64,000 nucleotides of DNA, from assembly GCA_029255685.2 (NCBI GenBank), contig CM055314.2, positions 9,566,399 to 9,630,398 of the forward strand, in the 5' to 3' direction. Origin of the DNA: Silene conica (Eukaryota > Streptophyta > Magnoliopsida > Caryophyllales > Caryophyllaceae). The translations under genes and the position numbers were made by a program. Positions 1 to 11,121 of the stretch are shown piece after piece (the first letter of the stretch is position 1; each line of letters begins with the position of its first letter). A model generated the notes under the pieces. The model was not told where the DNA came from. It saw only the letters and a program-made list of their open reading frames with translations, and ran no database searches.

Positions 1-342
1 TACATTCCATTTCTCATTGACCCATATTTATGTCTATATTAAATTTTATAATAATAGAAAAATAATGCTCAAAAGTCATGAATTTTGATTGATATTTAGC
101 CTATATTAAATTTGATAATATTTAAAAGGAGGATACTCAGAAGTCATAAAACGAATCCTCAATATTTTGTATATATTTTTGTTGGAAGGCAAAATTTGTA
201 AGCCATTTTTTTGTTATTTTTATCGTTACTATAATTATAAGTGTCACTATCTTCATTATCTTTCTATTCACATCAAATTAATTGTATTAGGGTTTTAAAT
301 TATTAACTAACTAATTTGTTTATTTTTATGTAACTTGCATCT
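1..342. other. AT-rich intergenic DNA
   Basis: No gene or recognisable element end was found. The stretch is strongly AT-rich. It has two similar short phrases around 33-60 and 100-150 (a TATATTAAATTT stretch followed by an AGTCAT motif), which suggests a decayed duplication. Confidence 0.4.
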
Positions 343-799
343 ATCTATAAATCAATAAAATCTAATTAAAAGGCAGCCTAAGAAATGTGCCATGACAAAT
401 TAAATGTGACGCGGCAACTTTAAATGTGACATGGCGAAAAAAAGTGACATGAATTATCAATTTAAGAAACAAAATATGTTAAGAAATTAAAAAATATAAG
501 TTTTAAACAAAAAAAAATTAAACCAATGATCTCCTCTCATAAGTTTTGTTATTTATATTTATTTTCCTTTATTAATAACCATTATTTCTTTTATTTAATT
601 AAATGACCTTTTAACTTTCCTTTCATTTACTATATATATCCGTTTGTATGTTCCATATTTTTTTTTTATCTTTCTTCTATTCATAAAATTTTGAGAGAAT
701 TAGTTGAAAAAAATTTAATATGTGACTATTATAACAACCCTAATTTTCAACTTTATTCAAAAACTTAGTACTAAAGTATAAATAGAAAAGCAAATTAGT

Positions 800-1195
800 T
801 ATTTCGTTTTTTATTTTTATTATGTTTTGAATTAATTAGAATATTATTAGTTATTATTTTTTGTGTTTGTTTTAATATTGCAGGAGAATGAATTTTTTTT
901 TAGTCAAAAAATTGGTAGGTGAGGTATACCTAGAGAACTAAAATATTTTTTCGCTTCTTATTTTTAATATGTTTTGAATCAATCAAAATCTTATTAGTTC
1001 TTTGGTGTTTATGTTAATATTGCAGGAGGTTGAATGTTCAACTTTAGTAAAAAAAATTGTTAGGTAAAGTATACGCAGAGAAATAAATTAATTATTCACT
1101 TTTTATTTTTATTATATTTTAAATCAACTAGAATCTTATCAGTTGGTATTATTTTTTTGTTTACATTAATATTACAGGGATGATGACATACTCAC
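800..1195. repeat. Imperfect tandem repeat, ~145-bp unit, ~2.6 copies
   Basis: Three successive units begin with a TTTATTTTTATTATGTTTTGAA-like phrase. They continue through an AATCTTATTAGTT phrase and TTAATATTGCAGGAG, then a GTTAGGTAAAGTATAC-like phrase. Starts are near 805, 957 and 1104; the third copy is partial. Each unit contains an AATATTGCAG that looks like a splice acceptor, but no ORF follows. Confidence 0.6.
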
Positions 1196-1969
1196 ATATC
1201 AATAACAATACACGAGATTGAGAATAATAACTATGGATCTTCTTTACAGATTTTTTCTTGGTTTGAATAACTCTTTTATTTTTGCCGTTTTTTTTTCTTT
1301 CTGCAATGGTGTATCTGAAACATCGAAAGGTAACAAAAATCTTTAATAAGTTGTTGACATGTTATATTATTGTCTTTCACTCTTTCCTACACGTTAGTCT
1401 CCTTGTAACACTTGTATTCTATTTTTCTTTCATCAAACAACTTAGAAATCAAATTGCTTAGTCAAAGTGTTAAAGTACGATGCACATATGTCAATTTTAT
1501 AATATCATAGTGTCATAAATATATGTAGAATAAAAATATGTACGATTAGTAATTAGTTAGAAGCCGATTCTTATTCTCCAATTTGTTGTTCCAACACTGA
1601 TTTTAAGCCTTTAAATCATTTTTTGGCTTTCCATCAAATATATTATTCTAAGACTCACAATGTTTTTTGGATAAATGCTCTTTTCTAAATGATCTGTTTA
1701 TATTTTATTTCTCATGAATTAGGAAATGTTAATATTTCGTATGAACTATAATAGTATTGTTTTGATTATACTTTTGGTTGAATGATCGAATTTGAATAAT
1801 CTATGTTTGGAATTGAATAGGCATATAAATCTCTATTTGTTGCGTGATTCCGAGAGATGTTTAATTAGTTTTGCCCATCTTGTACTACTACTAATTATTA
1901 TTAGAGTTAACCTATAAAGTTTTGATCTTGACTTTACTCTCTTACTTTGTCCCAAATTTATAAAATTGT
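1196..1969. other. AT-rich DNA with no identified gene
   Basis: Both strands were read without finding an ORF, RNA gene or element terminus worth calling. Confidence 0.4.
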
Positions 1970-2356
1970 ATTAAAAGCCAAACCTAAAAAATGTGACACG
2001 ACAAGTTTAATGGTGACGTTGCAACTTTTATGTCACATGGCAAGAAAGTGACATGGATTACCAATTTAAGAAAAAAAAATATAAGCAAAAACTTTACAAA
2101 AATAGAAGGTATAAACAAAAAACAAAATATTGTAAATCATGGATCTCCTCTCATAATTTACCTTATTTATTTAAGCATTATTTCTTTTATTAATGAAATG
2201 GTCTTCTAACTTTCCTTACATCATTATTATATATACTCATTATTTATGTACTGCCCCTCAGCTGTATTCGTTTTAAACAAATGATTAAGAGGGCCGGACT
2301 ACTCCGTATAAGTTATTCACAAATAAAACACTTATACACAGTAAATTATCAACGAT

Positions 2357-2386
2357 CCCGTGATTTTCACGGGTTTCAAAACTAGT
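2357..2386 (+). mobile_element. Helitron-type 3' terminus
   Basis: A perfect 6-bp stem CCCGTG (2357-2362) and CACGGG (2368-2373) with loop ATTTT is followed after eight bases by CTAG (2382-2385) and a T. A hairpin shortly before a CTRR end facing a host T is the diagnostic 3' end of Helitrons. The element would extend leftward. Its 5' TC end was not fixed; the ~280-bp repeat ending near 2250 may belong to it. Confidence 0.55.
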
Positions 2387-2479
2387 TAGATATAATAAAC
2401 CTTTTAAAATAAATAAATGATTAAGTAACCGAAAAATTATCAAATAATTTTTCTTTCTTTCCCACGGCAATCACACGGT

Positions 2480-2735
2480 TATACCCCTTTTTTTTTCGAA
2501 AAAAAATTGTTACAATTACAAAACATCTTTTATAATTTAGTTAATATGAATATTATCTCATAATATAAATAAAAACGAAAACAAATAAAATAACCCTAAA
2601 ATCCAATTTTACGGTTTTAATACCCCTTCTTTTGTTATCTTTATAAATTTGTTCTAATTATAAATCTTTATTTATAATTTAGTTAATATAAATTATCATA
2701 AATATTAATAATAACAAAAGCAACAAATCACAAAA
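2480..2735. repeat. Diverged tandem duplication (~135 bp)
   Basis: Two adjacent segments each start with ACGGTT then TACCCC, pass through a lysine-like A-rich stretch and contain TATAATTTAGTTAATAT followed by a run of ATAATAA text. The copies start near 2477 and 2612. The rest, to about 3180, is AT-rich and nothing else was recognised. Confidence 0.45.
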
Positions 2736-3180
2736 TTTAGGGTAAGGCCGAAAAAAATTTACGGTCCAATATTAAACGTTTTTTTTTTTTTTGTTAAAAA
2801 AAAGCAATTACTCATATTATCAAATAATATTATGTATATCGACATCTTCATAAGATATTATACTATTTCCTTAAATGGTATAATCAAGGTAGAAATAGAT
2901 TTTTGGAAACTTTACTAATTCGCGAACTTTCTTAAAATTACTCATAGTAGCACAAAATCATCTCATAATTTATGTGTTATAGTTCTAATCATATTAGATC
3001 TTAAAAATTTCCAAATATTGTTATTAAGATTAACTTTTAATTCATATGAACAATATTCATTCATCTTAACAATTTAAAACAAATTAATCTAATTCTAACA
3101 ATATCTTGATTGAACTTTTAATAATCATTGATCTATATCATTGTTATGAGCATCATCATATGATAATTATTTTAACACTT

Positions 3181-3374
3181 AAAATAACAAAATAAAAAAA
3201 AATAAAAAAACAAAACCAAAAAAAAAACGTGAACCAGCAGTGACATATCACGAAAAAATTTCAGACCGATACAAAAAAAAAAATTTGAACCGTGAGGAAA
3301 AAAAAAACTTGTGCCGTGGGATTTTAATTCTCAATTAATTATCAAAACGATTTTGAACAATGGCTCTGATACCA
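3181..3374 (-). mobile_element. Retroelement leader remnant with tRNA-Met-type primer site
   Basis: Positions 3362-3374 are the complement of TGGTATCAGAGCC, the primer-binding site matching plant initiator tRNA-Met. They lie two bases from the LTR edge at 3377. The primer site reads on the minus strand, so the LTR to the right is a 5' LTR. The leader continues left for less than about 200 bp (A-rich with scattered CGTGA motifs) before blending into AT-rich DNA. No gag or pol is present. Confidence 0.7.
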
Positions 3375-3376
3375 CT

Positions 3377-4456
3377 TGTAGGAAATAATTTCTTAAATTA
3401 TTCATAAAAGTATTAATCTAAATAATACTGCCAAGGATTATATAAAAAACGAATTGATATTAAAACAATAGAACTGAAATAATAGGACAAGGATCATAGA
3501 AATAACCTTTGGTCCTATATGAGATCGGCCTAAGAACAACCTAGTATAAACCCAAACTTCAAGGTAGAAGTTCTCCTTAGATTGCACCCAAGACGACTGA
3601 GAAAGATTCTCTCAAAGCTCCTCCTAAATTACTATTAATTATTTTAGAGGATTTATTTTGGGATTAAGATGATAAACTAATCAAAGAGAATAAGAGAGAA
3701 AAACCTTTTTCTTCTTGTCTCTAAACTCACGGCCGAAACCCTCCATATATAGGGTTTTGGTTTGTGTTGGTCTTGTACTTTAATTAGGAAACCTCATTAT
3801 AATATAATATTTTGAGTCAGTTTCCTTATTCCGAACTTCCTTTAAAATATCATATATATTTTAATACTTTTCGGTATACAATTCTAATTCCCGGAGAATA
3901 TTAATTAATTATCTTATAATTAATTAATCCCAATTATATTTTCTTATCATACATTAAAATATAATTAATAAATATAACTTTTATATATATTTATTAGAAT
4001 TAACATTTAATTCATTTCTCCTAATTAAATCACATTAAATGTTTATCATCTACTTAACTACATTTAGCTAAGTTTAGCATTTATGTAATTATATCAATAT
4101 ATAATCACATTTCTCAGTACTATCCTATAGGTGTGACCTTTAGGGATCAGCTGATTATCGCCATCATATGACAGTAACGTCAAACTTCTAGTGAGTCAAT
4201 CGTTACCGATAAACGTTAATCAACTGTTTAATATACTAAGTATCTCTGCGTGATCCTGTACAAGATTTACTCAAATAATAACACACTGTGGAGGACATTT
4301 ACCAACATGACCTTGGTCCGATGACTCTGAAGAAATAATCTCATTTCCCACCCAGACTAATAGACTATATTGTCAATATGAGAATTCATAGAGAATTAAT
4401 CGAGTACTATTATCTTCAATATAACTATGCCTTATACTAATTTGCCAGTCCCTACA
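3377..4456 (-). mobile_element. Isolated LTR (1080 bp) of a tRNA-Met-primed retrotransposon
   Basis: The segment starts TGTAGGAAAT and ends CCCTACA, a TG...CA LTR with six-base inverted ends. It is adjacent to the primer site at 3362-3374. On the minus strand a CTATATATGGAGG TATA region (near 3745-3757) is followed by a C/T-rich start region. No second LTR or coding region is in the window, so this is a truncated element or a solo-type LTR that kept the primer site. Its superfamily cannot be decided without pol. Confidence 0.65.
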
Positions 4457-5722
4457 ATACTCTGTCTAACATTGTACTCTCTATAATGTATGGGAGTATG
4501 AGACTACTTCAAGATAATAATAATTCTAAAGTGAAATTAGCCTTATTATTTTGTCATGTTGATAGTTGTACAACACTCCCAAAATTGCATTTAGAGTCAA
4601 ACTCCAAAATTGCATTTAGAGACCAATTCCAACACTTCCAAAATTGTAAAGAGGATTATTTAGTTACTTTTAAACAAAAAAAATATTAATCAATATTCCG
4701 TACTATTCTAAATTAAAATTAATGTTTGAGAACGGCAAGTAATACATAATAATCAATAAAATATGACACATTAGTATAAATTGTGATAGACAATTAGACA
4801 TGCACGAAGCACATACAATAATATAAATTGGTCGTATAGTGTAATTGAGTAATTCATAATTTTGTAATGTCTATATATTCTTGATTGTCCCTAATTGATT
4901 GCAAGTGAAACACTATAAGGCTTTATAGCGTGGAAATATGGAATATGGAATACCATATATTGAGAAGGTTTATTTATACTTGTTAAATCTACTTGATTTT
5001 TAATAAGAATATATAACACTCCGTAGTATTTTTGTATAACGATTACAACATGCTACCCCTTTAATTCTAAGTTCTAACCCAGGATCTTTGACAATTGCAC
5101 ATTCTCATTTTACGCGTTCATTCCTTTAATGATTTTTACATCCTGAAAAGTTACTCATTAAAATCAAATCATGTAGAGAACATAAATATGCAATCAACAA
5201 TGTGAATTTTCTATAATCGCTCAAAAATTTAATCCACCTTTTTGCATGTGTCTCAACTCAAACAAAAGGATGCTTAAAAACGTGAAAATCTTTTAGGGGA
5301 GATATGAGAGTGGTTTTATTTATAGATTGTGTTTGAGTCTTTTAGGGGAAAAAATAATATGTTGGTATCCTCACCAAATGAAAGACTATGAAGGAGTAGG
5401 ATATGTTTTTGACTTTTATGACTTTATCTCTAATTATTAGACAATAATATCGTACATATTGATATTGATTAGATTACATCTCTTTAATTATATTTTTTTT
5501 TGGTATTATTATGTTGTAAGCTTAATGTATATGTTTTTATTTATATACATAATTTACGGAATATGATATTAATTATTTTTAATTTATACACATAATTTAT
5601 TCAACAAAAGTAATAATCAATCATATCTTATTTCAATATTTTCTAATTGATATAATTACAAAGCTCGAACCAATGAATCGCTCCAAAAGTTCTAGATAAC
5701 TTTTCAATAGTTTACAATCTTA
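4457..5722. other. AT-rich intergenic DNA
   Basis: No gene was recognised. The 67-codon ORF near 4486-4689 is compositionally ordinary AT-rich text with no motif. Near 5665-5700 a phrase (CCAATGAATCGCTC then AAAAGTTC) precedes the Helitron start. A similar phrase recurs at about 7970-7995, just after the Helitron end. Confidence 0.4.
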
Positions 5723-5764
5723 TCTATATTAATGCAGAATCATTTCTTGCATTTTCCTTCACCC

Positions 5765-6360
5765 ACGTCACCTTAAACATCCATTTTCTTTTCTTTTCTT
5801 TTTTTAAACAAAAACATGGGACCCACCAAAATACATATTGATTTAATTCCAATGTAAAAGCAAAAAGTTGACGTTTTCGACCAAAAAAATTTATTGATTA
5901 GAAACGAATACAAAATTAATTACAACAAAAAAAATCAGTACAATTTTTTGCAAAAGTATATAATATATAATACTTTAAAATAATAACTAAAATAAATATA
6001 TAATGAAATACATGAACTGATATAATTTACAATTTATAACAATGTTACAAAAAAATACAAAATATATATAAATATATGATTATCTCATTTTTAATTTATG
6101 TCCAATCACATATACCGTTCCAAATGTCATGCGTAATATTTATGTTCAACCAAAAAAATTAAAAATTAAAAACTCACCTTAAACAAGCCTTTTTTTTTTT
6201 TTTTTTAAGAATACGTGAGACCCGCCAAAATACAGATTGATTTAATTTCAATGTAAAAGTAAAAAGTTTACATTTTCGACACAAAAATTATTGATTAGAC
6301 ATGAACACACATAATTAATTACAACAAAAAAATTCAGTATATATTTTGCATAAGTATATA
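5765..6360. repeat. Two ~190-bp direct repeats inside the Helitron
   Basis: Positions about 5770-5965 and 6165-6360 share a long T tract. They also share a GGGACCCACC/GAGACCCGCC phrase, ATTGATTTAATT, CAATGTAAAAG and AATTAATTACAACAAAA. A further pair (about 6061-6150 and 6720-6840) shares GTCATGCGTAATATTTATG. The element has grown by internal duplication. Confidence 0.55.
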
Positions 6361-7149
6361 ACTAAAATAAGACGCTTTGTATAATATTTATATTGATAAT
6401 TTTATCAAAAAATTTGTTGTAATACCAAGTTTAAATGAAAACAGGTATAATTATAACATGTATTAAGACAATTTAATAATTGTACGGGTTAATAATTAAA
6501 TTGTCTTATAATTAAACTAATAACAATATTTTTAAGTAACCTGTGCATTTTTTGTTATATTTGGACTATTTTATTTAATTTTAACAAGTAACCCGTTCAT
6601 TTTTGTTATAATATCATGTTAAATTTGTTATAATATTTTGCAATAATAAATAATAAATTACAATAACAACTAAAATAAAATTACAATTAATTTACAATAT
6701 TGTTACAAAAAAGTACAAAATATACATAAATAATTGATTATCTTATAAATATTTATGTTCAATCAAATATATCGGTCCAAGTGTCATGCGTAATATTTAT
6801 GTTCAAGAATATATATTGTTCTATATGTCATGCATAATATTTTATATTTATATATCGTACTAATTCATAATAATATTTCTTTAAAAAATAATATCTTCTA
6901 TATTTTAATAATTCAACATAACATGAAAATAAAATCTAGAAAACTCGACTAATCATTCATTGTCATTGTCATATACATAAGAATAAACTGGACAGTGGAA
7001 AAAACCATGACAAAATACCTAATACCATACCAGTTAAACTAAAAGTTAAAAACACTAATTTAATTTATTTTATGATAGCAAACGTTTTATGTCAAATGTA
7101 TTCAATATATTCACATATCTTATCTTTATTAATACAGAAAAATTTAAAA

Positions 7150-7405
7150 CAAATATGTGCATCTACAACAATGATGAAAAAATTAATTAACGAAAAACCG
7201 CTTAGGTTTATGTTATATATACATTATTTGTACGTAAGTATTAAAAAATAACGATGGATTGTAAGTAAATCGATAAAAGCAGGACCTACAACAAAGATGA
7301 AATAGTTAAATAACGAGAACCGCCTTGGTTTATGTTCAGTACGTATGTAAACGATTCCGTTTATAATTTGTACGTAAATATTAAAAATAACGATGGTCGG
7401 TACGT
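7150..7405. repeat. Diverged tandem duplication (~125 bp) near the Helitron 3' part
   Basis: The copies at about 7156-7260 and 7281-7400 share an ACAACAAXGATGAAA phrase, a CCGCXTXGGTTTATGTT phrase, TTTGTACGTAA and AAAATAACGATGG. Confidence 0.5.
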
Positions 7406-8008
7406 AAAGATTAATAAATAATGATTTATGAATAATAATATTATCTGTATAAAACCAATATCATTAAAATACCACAAAATTCTAGCATAAATAAAACTTC
7501 ATGGATGAAAATTTTAATTACGATAAAAAGTAACTATTCAAGAGTTTATGTGTAAAGCTTCACATAAATATTATTTGAAAAACACGCTCCCAATATTAAA
7601 TTAATAATGACACGATAAAAAAATGGAATATTGAAATCGCAAAAGAAAAGTACCATAATAGATACTTAACATTTACAAAAATACGAATAATGACGGGTTT
7701 TGGGGGCAGTCATATCTTTTTTCTCTGATAAGGTAAAAAACTATATTGATCTCCTAGTGTAGGACCAACCTATTTCATTATTCAGTGGGTCTTGCTTCAT
7801 ACCACAATTTTGGTCTGAAATAATAAGACGAGATTTTGTAACCATTTTACAGTCAAATGTAAGCATTATTTACAAACAAGTTATCATAAGCTGTAACATT
7901 GATCATACTATCGTGGTTATATTTGGCACGGGACTAAAACTAGTTAAGTAGTAATATATTTACTTAAACCAATAAAATCGCTCTAAAAGTTCCTCTTTTA
8001 AGTATATA

Positions 8009-8038
8009 CTAGAATTAATGCCCGTGTAATGCACGGGC
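8009..8038 (-). mobile_element. Second Helitron-type 3' terminus (minus strand)
   Basis: On the minus strand a perfect 7-bp stem GCCCGTG/CACGGGC (8020-8038, loop TAATG) is followed by CATTAATT and then CTAG (complement of 8009-8012) facing a T. The element would extend to the right. A possible 5' end is the AT-rich GA-ended phrase near 8480-8490, but its flanking base does not fit, so the boundary is open. Confidence 0.55.
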
Positions 8039-9371
8039 CACTTGTAATAATTGTTTTTTATAAATATTTTATAAACATCCAATGAACGCCACTTTATAGA
8101 AAACCACTACATCAAATCCTATTCATGAAAAGATTTAATTCAAAATCGAAGATGAATAATCAAAATTAATTTTTTACATAAAATAAGTATTATTATATAA
8201 TCTTAGTAATATTACCTCGTAGTATAATCGAATTTCAGCCTCTTTTGGAGACTTTTAGTGTATTACATTAGTTAGATAAGTTAGACGAGTTGTTTTTGTT
8301 TCATGCCTATGAATTATATACGTAACTACAATTCTAGAAACGCTAGGCATGCAACTTACTTCAAAGATTTGTACATTCAATTCTATATGAACTTAGTAAT
8401 TCTAGATCGAATCATCTATTTTTATTCCATCTATATCATCTCGAATAAATAACACATTAATTCTAGTATATATTAGTAATATAAAGAAGAAAAGTCAAGA
8501 AATCCGGAATTTACGCCAATAGATAAAGAAAAATATTTTATTATGTCCAATACAATTACAATGGCTTCCGTCTATCTAAACTCTAAACATATCATGAATG
8601 AAATAATACACAATAAAAACGTGTAACTATGAACAAATACACAAAAACTCCATTAAATATTGTAGGTTATCTTAAAGAATTTAATAAATACTTCATACTA
8701 TATATCCATGTTCATCAACTGATCAACACACTAACACCTTCTGCAACTCAAACACAATGCATGAGATATTGTTCTTGTTGATGACATTACCAATGTTTCC
8801 TTACGACTATAAGAATTAAAATTAGTATAATATATTCCTATTGTTATATCTCATCCCTGTCATTAGTAAAAAAAATACTAAACTTGCTTTATATATCATC
8901 TTAGTTATCATATCAAGTAATTCGTAGTAGTTAACTTGAATTGATTCACACATAAAGTCCTATCTTCAAGCAACCAATATTATATGATTAATAAAATATA
9001 CTCCAATGAAAGTATTAGACTATTGATACAAACATGAAACCAACTAAAACTACGATGAAAGTATTAGACTTTGCTTACTACCCAATTTTTTTTACTGTAT
9101 TTTTATTAATAAGTTTTTTTAGTTCTCTGTTTTTCTCTTTTCATTATTTTCCCTTTATAATCGCCCTCCACTACAATTATAATTGTACGTTGCTCGAAGA
9201 CATGATTTAAGTTCTGCAAATCGAATCGTCACACTCAAGATCATCATCATCAAGACTCCGGTGACGTAATATCCACCGAAATTACACGAAACTGCGCCGT
9301 TTTGGTTCGATTCAGCAGTTGCCCTGTCATCGCCGCCTTGATAATAGTGGAAGCATGGCTCACTATATATC
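8039..9371. other. Intergenic DNA downstream of the SAUR gene
   Basis: AT-rich to about 9100, then a slightly GC-richer stretch (9180-9370) that is the 3' flank of the SAUR-like gene. No other coding signal was found. Confidence 0.4.
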
Positions 9372-9746
9372 CTATGCCTCTTTCAACAATTTCTCAAACA
9401 AGGGATGGCCGAGGAATGAGACAGGCAGCATGACACGACTCATTTCACAATCTAGCTCGCCAACATAAACTGCTAGGTGCCCTTTCGGAACTTGAACCGG
9501 TTTAGTATCCATCATCGACTCGTGACCCACACGAGTATACCTTTTGTTTAAGCCTGTGTTAAAAAGAGCTTTCTTAATCATTCTACCCCAATTGCGTAAT
9601 TTGGGCATTGTTTTACTTCCTTGTGTTATCGAATTCCCCAGCTTCTTGTATTGGCAAGAATTTCTCGGGTATCGGGTTAACCGATTGAATATACGGATGA
9701 TCTTCCTGCCCAACTTAATTCCTATGTTTCTCCTTATCATCATCAT
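9372..9746 (-). CDS. SAUR-like auxin-responsive protein, C-terminally truncated
   Basis: Intronless 124-codon ORF. Residues about 85-95 read VPKGHLAVYVGE and the end reads VMLPVSFLGHPLFEKLLKEA, the central signature of small auxin-up RNA proteins. These are short-lived plant proteins that promote cell expansion, chiefly by inhibiting PP2C.D phosphatases. The N-terminal ~75 residues are basic and poorly conserved, as is usual. The start was taken at the first of three adjacent Met codons; the next two would shorten it by one or two residues. The ORF stops (TAG, 9372-9374) directly after LLKEA, where family members normally run on through a Gly-Phe segment and a Pro-Cys motif. The two other frames beyond the stop stay open for about 40-70 codons but show no clear match. 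This is either a recent truncation or a frameshifted pseudogene. Family assignment is secure; integrity is not. Confidence 0.75.
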   Translation of the reverse strand: MMMIRRNIGIKLGRKIIRIFNRLTRYPRNSCQYKKLGNSITQGSKTMPKLRNWGRMIKKALFNTGLNKRYTRVGHESMMDTKPVQVPKGHLAVYVGELDCEMSRVMLPVSFLGHPLFEKLLKEA

Positions 9747-9917
9747 TGTTTTTTTTTTTTGTATTTGACTTAAACTCGAAATGGTTATATAAATGAATTA
9801 GATTATGAGAAAATAAGCTAATAAATTTATTTGATTTGTTTTGAAATATGGTGTGTGAAAGGGTGAGAAAGAATTGAAGATGGGAGAAGAAGTTGTGAAG
9901 GTGTGGGGAATTGACCA

Positions 9918-10145
9918 TTAAAAAATGTATTTACTCGTTAAAAAATGTATCTACTTATATGTAAAAAAGTAAATAAAAAAAATGTATCTACTCCATCCAA
10001 AAAAATGTATCTACTCCGTCCAAAAATATATTTACGTTTATGTAAAAAAGTTAAAAAAAATGTATGTATTCCGTCAAAAAATGTATCCAGGTTATTAGGT
10101 AAAAAAAGTAAAAAAAAAAGTAAGTATATTTACATTTTTTTAGCA
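9918..10145. repeat. Minisatellite-like repeat, AAAAATGTATCTACTC type
   Basis: About ten loose copies of an AAAAATGTAT(C/T)TAC core are separated by CGTCCA or AAAAGT spacers, directly behind the presumed promoter side of the SAUR-like gene. The ORFs across it are repeat translations. Confidence 0.55.
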
Positions 10146-10647
10146 AAAATTTTGTTCCCTGCCAAAACTCTAATTGTTTAAACAAGTATATAATACTTGT
10201 TCATTGGACGCGAGACGCTATGAAAGACACCATACTTGTTTTCATTTTTTCAAGCTAATCTTTTAAGCAAGTATTAAGGATTTAAAAGCTAAGTTTTGCA
10301 AAATTGTGTTTTCCAAAGTTTTGTATCGAAGTAATTTTGCAAAGCCGTACATTTAAGACCGACATTGATTAAAGCAAGTTCGTTTACTCATAGGTTAATT
10401 TTTGTTCTCCTTTGTTCACTGATGAGCTCCATTTTGGTCATCATTTTCTTTACATATTCTTTATTTTCGGTCACGATTCGGCCTCGATTTGCGTGTCTTT
10501 GGTTGTTTTTACGTCCGTTGCCTCGTATATTCCTATTCTATCCACTTTTAGTAGGTATTACGGCGGGGGGCGAAGAAACGAGAGAAATCGAGGCGGATTT
10601 AGAGCGATTTATGAAGAATTATGAAGGAATTGTGAAGAAGCCACTTC

Positions 10648-11095
10648 AGGCCCTCCCAGCCGGTTCCCAGCCGGCGGCCGGTAGGCCGGCTGGGGAACTT
10701 TGACTTGACTTTCGAGAAATAATGAAGAAATTTCCAGGCCATTGAGAAAAGGCTCCCAGCCGGTGACCAACCGGCAGCCGGTCAGCCGGCTGGGACCATG
10801 ATTCTACACTTAGCATTTTTTCGAAGAATTGAAGAAATGTTATTGGGGCAGATTATTGAGAAAAGGCTCCCAGCCGGTGGACAACCGGCTGCCGGTCCAC
10901 CGGCTGAGGGGACCTATAGCTAAGAAAAGAAGAAAAAGAAAGTCAGTTTGAAGGAATTGGCCTCCCAGCCGGTGCCAGACCGGCAGCCGGCCGGTCGGCT
11001 GGGAAGCATGCTTATTCGAAGAAATTTTCAGAAGTCCCTATTTGGACTCTCAGCCGGTCCCGGACCGGCAGCCGGTCGACCGGCTGGGAGTCACT
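10648..11095. repeat. Class II palindrome array (5 copies) in LTR U3
   Basis: Five GC-rich units of about 40 bp lie at roughly 10650-10695, 10755-10797, 10867-10912, 10962-11003 and 11047-11092. Each begins CCCAGCCGGT (or CTCAGCCGGT), has a central ACCGGCAGCCGGT-type core and ends ACCGGCTGGG or a close variant. The outer arms can pair over about 10 bp. Unit spacing is roughly 85-110 bp. The sequence between units is ordinary AT-rich DNA. The last unit ends about 20 bp before the TATA box. Confidence 0.9.
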
Positions 11096-11113
11096 TTTCG
11101 TATTTTCGAGCAC

Positions 11114-11121
11114 TATATAAA
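11114..11121 (+). promoter_or_regulatory. TATA box of the Athila-1 LTR
   Basis: TATATAAA followed by CCCGC, directly downstream of the palindrome array and about 1 kb before the LTR end. It is the likely core promoter for the full-length retroelement RNA. Confidence 0.6.

Larger units (their letters stand above)
343..2250. repeat. Pair of diverged ~280-bp direct repeats
   Basis: A segment at about 365-660 recurs in the same orientation at about 1970-2250. Both copies run through AAATGTGACACG-like text, then GTGACATG, a CCAATTTAAGAAA phrase, GGATCTCCTCTCATAA and an AACTTTCCTT stretch ending in TATATA. They flank about 1.3 kb of other AT-rich DNA. This could be the ends of a non-autonomous element, or two copies of one small element. 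No coding sequence lies between them. Confidence 0.5.
5723..7943 (+). mobile_element. Putative non-autonomous Helitron (2.2 kb) with a second internal 5' end
   Basis: The left end reads A then TCTATATTAATGCAG, a typical Helitron 5' TC start. The right end reads GGCACGGGACTAAAACTAG then T: CTAG at 7940-7943 next to a host T, preceded by a weak CGTG/CACG stem (7912-7930). A second 5'-like start, TCTTTATTAATACAG, lies at 7123. The 3' end may therefore be shared by an 821-bp element nested in or abutting the longer one. No Rep/helicase ORF is present, so it would be non-autonomous. Confidence in the exact pairing of ends is moderate. Confidence 0.5.

Noticed and set aside
4486-4689. 67-codon ORF
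   Set aside because: No motif or family resemblance; composition matches surrounding AT-rich DNA.
9544-9768. ORF on the plus strand across the SAUR-like gene
   Set aside because: Antisense shadow; the minus-strand frame has clear SAUR motifs.
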